Shown here piece after piece: positions 43,248-48,135 of a stretch of 48,135 nt of DNA. The DNA comes from Drouetiella hepatica Uher 2000/2452. GTDB taxonomy: Bacteria > Cyanobacteriota > Cyanobacteriia > Elainellales > Elainellaceae. The notes beneath the pieces are model-generated. The model saw only the letters and a program-made list of their open reading frames with translations, did not search any database and was not told where the DNA came from. Location: NCBI GenBank assembly GCA_019359505.1, contig JAHHHD010000038.1, positions 1 to 48,135 on the forward strand, given 5' to 3'. The position numbers and the translations under genes are program-made. Every line of letters starts with the position of its first letter. The stretch's first letter is position 1.

Positions 43248-45608
43248 TCAAGCCTTTTTGCCAAACCTGTGTTTCAGGTCTTCTAGAGAGAGCGATCGAG
43301 AATCTGATTGCGTTTCTGGCGGCTGAGAAGTCTGAGGTTTAGAAGTTTGGGGTTTGGAAGTTTGGGGTTTAGAAGTCTGGGGTTTTACGGGCTGGGATTT
43401 TGTGGGCTGAGATTTAGAAGTAACAGGCTGAGGGCTATTGCCGACTGCCGATCGCTCTCCTGTTCGCATGGTTAGGCTGATGCGCTTCAGCTTTTCATCG
43501 ACTTCCAAGACACGCACCTTCACCACCTGCCCGACTTTGACAATCAGCTTCGGGTCGCTGACAAAGCGATCGGCTAGCTGCGACACATGCACCAGGCCAT
43601 CTTGATGTACGCCGATATCTACAAATGCGCCAAAGTTTGCCACGTTGGTAATCACGCCCTCTAGCTCCATATCGGGCTTGAGATCGCTGATTTCCTTGAT
43701 GCCTTCTCTAAAGGTGGCGTACTTAAATTCGGCGCGCGGGTCGCGTCCTGGTTTTTCTAGCTCTGCCAAAATATCGCGCAGGGTGGGTTCCCCGATCATC
43801 TCCGTTACGTATTTTTTGAGGTCGTTTTTTTGTATCTTCTCTGCGACTTGAGTAATCTGAGTTAAAGGCACGCTGAGGTCTTTGGCGATCGCCTCTACCA
43901 CGCCATAGCTTTCGGGGTGGACTGCCGTATTGTCCAGCGGATTTTTGCCGTTGCGAATGCGGAGAAACCCTGCTGCCTGCTCAAAGGCTTTAGGCCCCAG
44001 CTTCGGCACCTTGAGCAACTCCCGCCGACTGCCAAATGCGCCGTTTTGATTGCGATAGGCGACGATGTTGTTGGCGACTGCTGCCGAAATGCCCGACACA
44101 AAGGTAAGCAGTTCTTTAGAGGCCATGTTCAAATCGACGCCCACATAGTTGACGCAGCTTTCTACCGTTTCATCCAGCTTTTTCTTCAACAACTTTTGAT
44201 CCACATCATGCTGATATTGCCCCACGCCGATCGATTTGGGGTCAATCTTCACCAGCTCTGCTAAGGGATCCTGCAGCCGCCGACCGATGCTGATGGCTCC
44301 CCGCACGGTAATGTCTTGATCGGGAAATTCGGCGATCGCCACGTCACTCGCCGAATAAATCGATGCGCCTGACTCGTTAACGATGACTTTAATCGGCTTG
44401 CGTTCCATGTCTTGCAACACCTCAGCCACAAACTCATCGGTTTCGCGTCCGGCAGTGCCATTGCCGATCGCAATTAACTCAATCTGATATTTCTCGATCA
44501 GCTTTTTGATCGCCAGTCCCGCCTGCACCCGCTGGGCTGCCGCCTGATGCGGAAACACCGTCTGATATTCCAGAAACTTGCCCGTCTGATCTAAAGCCGC
44601 TACTTTACATCCGGTGCGGAATCCGGGGTCGATCGCCAAGGTCGGCTTCATGCCTGCCGGAGAAGAGAGCAACAGCTCCCGCAGGTTGGTTTCAAAAGTG
44701 GTGATCGATGCCACATCGGCTTCCAGCTTTTTGGCTGCCCGAACTTCGCCAATTAGCGAGGTTTTCATTAACCGATTGAAGGCATCCTTCAGCATCTCGC
44801 GGTAAAAGTCGCGGATGGGGCGCTGCTTGCTGTGGATCTCTTCCGATTCCAAATAGCCCAAAACTGCCGCTTCATCAAATTGCAGATCAAATTCTAGAAT
44901 GCCCTCTGCCTCTCCACGACAAAGCGCCAGCAGGTTGTGAGGCGCGATCGCCTTTACCTTCGCCTGATATTGCCGATACATCTCAAACTTGGTAGAGCCT
45001 TCGGGGTGGTCGGGCTTGAGCTGCGACACAAACAGCCCCGACTCTAGCAGCTGCTCCCGGATGTGCGATCGCAAGTATGCCTGGTCAGCCACGGCTTCGG
45101 CCAGAATATCGGCAGCTCCCTTCAGCGCCTCTTCTGCCGTCTTCACGCCCTGAGTTTCAGAGACATACTTTGCGGCTTCCGGCTCTAGCGGCGTGGCGGC
45201 AGCACTCGGCTGATTCAGGGCTTTGATCCAATCCGCCAGCGGCTGCAAGCCTTTTTCACGGGCGATCGTGGCTCTGGTACGCCGCTTTGGGCGGTAGGGC
45301 AAATATAGGTCTTCTAGCTCGTTTTTTTGCAGGGATTGCGCGATCGCCTGCTCTAGCTCTGCCGTTATCTTGCCCTGATCGGCGATCGATTTGAGAATCA
45401 CCGCCTTGCGTTCTTCTAGCTCGGTCAGGTAGGTGAAGCGATCGAGCAAATCCCGTAGCTGAATCTCGTTCATCTCTCCGGTGCGCTCTTTGCGGTAGCG
45501 AGCGATAAAGGGAACGGTCGCGCCTTCATCGAACAGTTGCAGAGCGCTTTCGACCTGATGGGGGGTGAGGGAAAGCTCGGTTGCCAGTAGCTGAGGAATG
45601 TTTAGCAT
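43248..45608 (-). CDS. tex: Tex-family S1 RNA-binding transcription accessory protein
   Basis: 786 residues with the full Tex architecture: an N-terminal helical part (GATVPFIARYRKERTG), a YqgF-like RNase H fold beginning TLAIDPGFRTGCKVAALD (about 323-340), helix-hairpin-helix segments (ASKELLTFVSGI and LLKVPKLGPKAFEQAAGFLRI, about 496-551), and an S1 domain (ELEGVITNVANFGAFVDIGVHQDGLVHVSQLA, about 648-715). The C-terminal tail is unusual: four KPQTS repeats (741-760) form a basic, low-complexity linker before RSLSLEDLKHRFGKK. It is thought to act in transcription or RNA metabolism. Confidence 0.94.
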   Translation of the reverse strand: MLNIPQLLATELSLTPHQVESALQLFDEGATVPFIARYRKERTGEMNEIQLRDLLDRFTYLTELEERKAVILKSIADQGKITAELEQAIAQSLQKNELEDLYLPYRPKRRTRATIAREKGLQPLADWIKALNQPSAAATPLEPEAAKYVSETQGVKTAEEALKGAADILAEAVADQAYLRSHIREQLLESGLFVSQLKPDHPEGSTKFEMYRQYQAKVKAIAPHNLLALCRGEAEGILEFDLQFDEAAVLGYLESEEIHSKQRPIRDFYREMLKDAFNRLMKTSLIGEVRAAKKLEADVASITTFETNLRELLLSSPAGMKPTLAIDPGFRTGCKVAALDQTGKFLEYQTVFPHQAAAQRVQAGLAIKKLIEKYQIELIAIGNGTAGRETDEFVAEVLQDMERKPIKVIVNESGASIYSASDVAIAEFPDQDITVRGAISIGRRLQDPLAELVKIDPKSIGVGQYQHDVDQKLLKKKLDETVESCVNYVGVDLNMASKELLTFVSGISAAVANNIVAYRNQNGAFGSRRELLKVPKLGPKAFEQAAGFLRIRNGKNPLDNTAVHPESYGVVEAIAKDLSVPLTQITQVAEKIQKNDLKKYVTEMIGEPTLRDILAELEKPGRDPRAEFKYATFREGIKEISDLKPDMELEGVITNVANFGAFVDIGVHQDGLVHVSQLADRFVSDPKLIVKVGQVVKVRVLEVDEKLKRISLTMRTGERSAVGNSPQPVTSKSQPTKSQPVKPQTSKPQTSKPQTSKPQTSQPPETQSDSRSLSLEDLKHRFGKKA
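43326..43388. repeat. Tandem 15-bp repeats encoding KPQTS units in tex
   Basis: Four to five near-identical 15-bp units encode the repeated Ser-Lys-Pro-Gln-Thr motif in the tex tail. They are a likely hotspot for length variation. Confidence 0.75.
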
Positions 45609-45765
45609 GACGGAATCTAGCAGTTGAACGCATTCCGTATGGTAACGCGGCGATCGCCCTTATGGCTAAATAGTCATGGCTAAGTAGTCCCAAGATTAAC
45701 CCACCCATATCGACACTATCGATCGGGCTATAATCACAACAGCAGAACAGCCGGAATGAATCCCC

Positions 45766-46002
45766 ATGATTACCCGCGAAGCCCTCAAACAGCAACTCGA
45801 CACCTGCACTGAAGAGCAACTCCAACAAATCGCCAACTTCATGGAATTGCTCAAACTCCATGCACAGGCATCTGATTCACCCCACAATATCCCCAAAGAG
45901 CAAGTCCTCGAAGATTTCCGCCAAGCTTGGCACGAAGCCATGACCGGACAGGGAATTCCGATCGCTCAACTATGGCAAGAGCTAGAGAGCGGCAAGTGCT
46001 AG
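45766..46002 (+). CDS. Antitoxin of a RelE-type toxin-antitoxin pair
   Basis: A 78-residue acidic protein. The first half is helical (MITREALKQQLDTCTEEQLQQIANFMELLKLH). The second half, EDFRQAWHEAMTGQGIPIAQLWQELE, is of the kind found in short cyanobacterial antitoxins paired with RelE/ParE toxins. The toxin gene starts 4 nt after its stop codon, the normal order and spacing for such operons. DNA binding and autoregulation are assumed from the family. The toxin is broken, so this gene may be free of its partner. Confidence 0.75.
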   Translation: MITREALKQQLDTCTEEQLQQIANFMELLKLHAQASDSPHNIPKEQVLEDFRQAWHEAMTGQGIPIAQLWQELESGKC

Positions 46003-46005
46003 AAA

Positions 46006-46359
46006 ATGGATGACTCCAGTGTTACCGTTATTGCCTTACCTACGTTTACTCGCAATATTCGGACGCTCATCAAAAAGTACCGCAACATTCTCAGTGATAT
46101 TCAACCGATCATTACACAGCTAGAAAATGGTGAAATCCTCGGTGATCAAGTCGCAGGTGTAGGCTATCCAGTCTTTAAACTCCGAATCAAAAACAGTGAC
46201 AATTAAAAGGGGAAGAGTGGTGGTTATCGGCTGATTTACTATCTCAAAACAAACGATCAAATTTTATTGATGACGCTTTACAGCAAGTCTGACCAAGATG
46301 ATGTCATAGACGGAGACTTAAAAGACATCATCGAAGAATACGAACGCAGCAATCTATAA
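46006..46359 (+). pseudogene. RelE/ParE-family toxin interrupted by an in-frame TAA
   Basis: Translated through the stop, the frame gives a complete toxin of about 117 residues: TFTRNIRTLIKKYRNILSDIQPIITQLENGE, then GDQVAGVGYPVFKLRIKNSD. It continues, in the same frame after TAA 46204-46206, as KGKSGGYRLIYYLKTNDQILL and IIEEYERSNL. Related toxins have Gln at this position (NSDIQKGKSGGYR, from memory), so one C-to-T change (CAA to TAA) explains the break. The truncated product of 66 residues lacks the catalytic C-terminal half. Readthrough cannot be excluded. The 3' end is part of a tandem duplication. Confidence 0.82.
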
Positions 46360-46601
46360 GCTCCATCGGCAGCATTCTTAGGCATTGGAGCGATCACCCT
46401 TCTTTATCCAACAAGCCGTGAAAGCTTACCTAGCGGCTTTTTGGCATACCGTGTCATAGACGGAGACTTAAAAGACATCATCGAAGAATACGAACGCAGC
46501 AATCTATAAGCTCCATCGGCAGCATTCTTAGGCATTGGAGCGATCACCCTTCTTTATCCAACAAGCCGTGAAAGCTTACCTAGCGGCTTTTTGGCATACC
46601 G
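46302..46601. repeat. Perfect tandem duplication of 150 bp
   Basis: 46302-46451 and 46452-46601 are identical base for base. Each copy contains the last 18 codons of the toxin with its TAA, plus about 92 nt of downstream sequence ending in TTTTTGGCATACCG. The absence of any divergence suggests a very recent event or an assembly artefact. Confidence 0.93.
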
Positions 46602-46608
46602 GACGTTT

Positions 46609-46851
46609 GCGATCGCATTGTGTCGAGTCGCAATGGCATTGTAGCGGCTGCAATAGCATTGCATCGGCTCACAATCGAATTGTAGGAGCTGCGATCGCAT
46701 TGTGTGAGGTCGCAATGGCATTGTCAGCTCTGCAATTGAATGTTGAGTAGTGACAATGGGATGGGAGAGGGGGCGATCGAATTGTGGGGGTGGCGATCGA
46801 GTGGGAGAACTGTTAGAACTGTGGGCAATGGGGCGATCGGGGTACATCGCG
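46609..46851. repeat. Degenerate tandem array with a period of about 20 bp and a HIP1-like core
   Basis: Units start at 46609, 46630, 46650, 46670, 46691, 46712, 46732, 46752, 46772, 46792, 46812 and 46832. The consensus is close to GCGATCGCATTGTNNNGGCT; clear members include GCAATGGCATTGTAGCGGCT. Units are 20-21 bp, about two helical turns. Later copies become G-rich and lose the core. Confidence 0.75.
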
Positions 46852-47096
46852 GAATTAGGCAAGAGAGTGCGATTTTGAAGGGTGAAAGGCGATCGACTGA
46901 ATTTTGTCGCTTCATTATCTGATTAAGAGTCAAGCAGACTGCCACTAGGCTAACAACCACAAGGCACCGGAACTTTGAAGCATAATGTTTCTAGCGAAAA
47001 TTATCTGCCTCCGGTGATTGCAAACGTTAAATTGCTTAGGTTGTTCATCAAGGCTCTATTTGAAGATTATGGTAGGACATTTAGCATAATTGACTC
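46852..47096. other. AT-rich spacer upstream of the DUF5677-like gene
   Basis: About 245 nt without an evident gene. Base composition turns AT-rich from about 46980, at the border of the last gene, whose promoter must lie here. Confidence 0.4.
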
Positions 47097-48011
47097 ATGA
47101 AGTTAAGCAAAACTCATATTCCAGACAAAAATACTTTGTGTTCTGAATTTCTTCAGCGCCATAGTATTCTTCCCACACCTATCGTTCAACGTGAACTATC
47201 TGTAATTTACTGGGTTGTTCGCACGAAACTAGAAGTTGATCATGATTTAGTTAATCGCGTAGATACCCTCAATCAGGCTGATCCAGTATGGGCATTATTA
47301 AGATCTATGCTTGATCGAATATTTGAATACATTGAGGGAGCTATATGTGCGTATGTGACTGGTTCCACAGCAGCTTCTGAGATAATATCTAGAACAACAA
47401 TTGAATCAGCCGTTAATCTGTTGTTCATTCTTGTAGATAGTAGAGATGGTAGTCACCTTACTCAGTACTTATCGCATTACTTCAGTAATGAAGAAAAAGA
47501 AATTGATAGATGGCTAAATCTGGTCGATTCTCTAGACAGCGACGCGAAGAGGGTTCATCAGCTGAAAGCAATCCAAAAGAAAACGACACTCATAAGCCTG
47601 AAGAAATATATCGATCAAGCTCTTGCTGAGTTTAAATTACCTACCACAGAGCAGGCAGTAAAAAAATGGCCAAATATTGCAGAGCGGTTTAAACTTCTGG
47701 GTCTTGAACTTGACTATAGAACTGTCTATGCAGCGTTATGTTCACAAACACACAATGACGCTGAAGATTTACTTAACTATTTTGTAGTTGTATCTTTAGG
47801 GAATCGAGATTTACTAGATAAAGTGGGTCTTGAAACTGTAAATTTTAGTCGCCTAATGATGTATATGGGAGTTGAGTATTATATATCAGCAGCGGGAGGC
47901 TACGCAGTACGTTTTGAATTAAATGATGCTTTAGATGGCATATCTCAAGGGCGTAATATAATTCTCAAGGAGCTGGAAAAAATTGCAAACGAGTTGGATT
48001 CAGCAACTTAA
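47097..48011 (+). CDS. DUF5677-like hypothetical protein
   Basis: A 304-residue, mostly helical soluble protein. The middle region LLRSMLDRIFEYIEGAICAYVTGSTAASEIISRTTIESAVNLLFIL and the later YAALCSQTHNDAEDLLNYF fit the DUF5677 pattern as I remember it: an R-x2-E helix and a conserved S-x2-H-x-D/N stretch. That spacing also recalls HEPN-type helical domains, though this is uncertain. The gene is clearly more AT-rich than the rest of the window and lacks HIP1 octamers, which suggests acquisition. No second gene of a defence pair is visible before the window ends. Confidence 0.6.
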   Translation: MKLSKTHIPDKNTLCSEFLQRHSILPTPIVQRELSVIYWVVRTKLEVDHDLVNRVDTLNQADPVWALLRSMLDRIFEYIEGAICAYVTGSTAASEIISRTTIESAVNLLFILVDSRDGSHLTQYLSHYFSNEEKEIDRWLNLVDSLDSDAKRVHQLKAIQKKTTLISLKKYIDQALAEFKLPTTEQAVKKWPNIAERFKLLGLELDYRTVYAALCSQTHNDAEDLLNYFVVVSLGNRDLLDKVGLETVNFSRLMMYMGVEYYISAAGGYAVRFELNDALDGISQGRNIILKELEKIANELDSAT

Positions 48012-48135
48012 CAATATGCCCTGAGTCCGACGAAGTCAAGGGAATCGATTCTGAACTTGTGTTTTTAGTTTCTTTTTTTCATTTTTTTAGTTTCTCTTCT
48101 TTGTTTTCTTCGTAGATAAAATTGCAGCATGAATG
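48012..48135. other. T-rich sequence at the window end
   Basis: Poly-pyrimidine runs (TTTTTTTCATTTTTTTAG and similar) without a gene. They may contain the terminator of the preceding gene, but no clear stem is seen. Confidence 0.35.

Noticed and set aside
46535-46601. Short peptide in the duplicated segment (FFIQQAVKAYLAAF) reminiscent of a HEPN QQA-x-KAYL helix
   Set aside because: It is under 25 residues, has no start or partner domain, and lacks the residues between QQA and KAYL that HEPN proteins usually have. It could be a gene remnant, but this is not supportable.
46554-46862. Minus-strand open frame of 102 codons
   Set aside because: It is a by-product of the 20-bp tandem array: the translation repeats NAIA/HNAIA-like motifs and has no other protein-like features.

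Overview
The window is chromosomal DNA from a cyanobacterium, most likely a filamentous, motile one. The HIP1 octamer GCGATCGC and its GGCGATCG variants are scattered through almost every gene. The gene content is also cyanobacterial: an HpsA-type hormogonium polysaccharide locus, HtpG of cyanobacterial length, large TPR-fused glycosyltransferases, and a RelE toxin next to a small antitoxin. I found no tRNA, rRNA or CRISPR array.

Layout. 1-1439: the tail of an ISAs1-type transposase, an HdeD-like membrane protein and a small membrane protein. 1665-4954: an alpha-amylase and a DUF1003 membrane protein on the minus strand, then a possible Cys-His-Asp protein on the plus strand. 5081-9922: a minus-strand operon of two tandem PhyH-type dioxygenases, an APC permease and a glutamine-synthetase-like ligase. 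It is preceded by a near-canonical NtcA promoter, and a class I glutamine amidotransferase diverges from it (10066-10785). 10921-13567: an RnfD-like membrane protein, a DUF2330 protein and an overlapping convergent small gene. 13691-19544: housekeeping genes (Orn/Lys/Arg decarboxylase family, cbiT, cdsA, htpG, rpmB). 19998-27493: hpsA and three pseudopilin genes (hpsB, hpsC, hpsD). 27494-31279: a palindrome-rich spacer with a possible 59-residue gene, a hemerythrin-domain protein, an SDR oxidoreductase and a stand-alone copy of a glycosyltransferase accessory domain. 31290-40886: a minus-strand surface-glycan block (TPR-GT2-GT2, TPR-methyltransferase, TPR-GT61) behind an RTX repeat protein. 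41328-45608: folB-proA and tex. 45766-48011: a toxin-antitoxin pair whose toxin carries a nonsense mutation, a perfect 150-bp tandem duplication, a roughly 20-bp degenerate tandem array and an AT-rich DUF5677-like gene.

Functional reading. The most promising candidate for an undescribed system is the NtcA-preceded operon. It suggests nitrogen-stress uptake of an amine or amino acid, gamma-glutamylation, 2-oxoglutarate-dependent oxidation and amidotransferase-type release. One of the two dioxygenases has Asn in place of the iron-binding Asp. The second theme is surface export and glycosylation: the hps pseudopilins, the TPR-fused transferases, an RTX protein and a domain shared by two convergent genes. 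The third is intergenic architecture: many long perfect or near-perfect palindromes lie between genes, and several have GGTATT-type ends.
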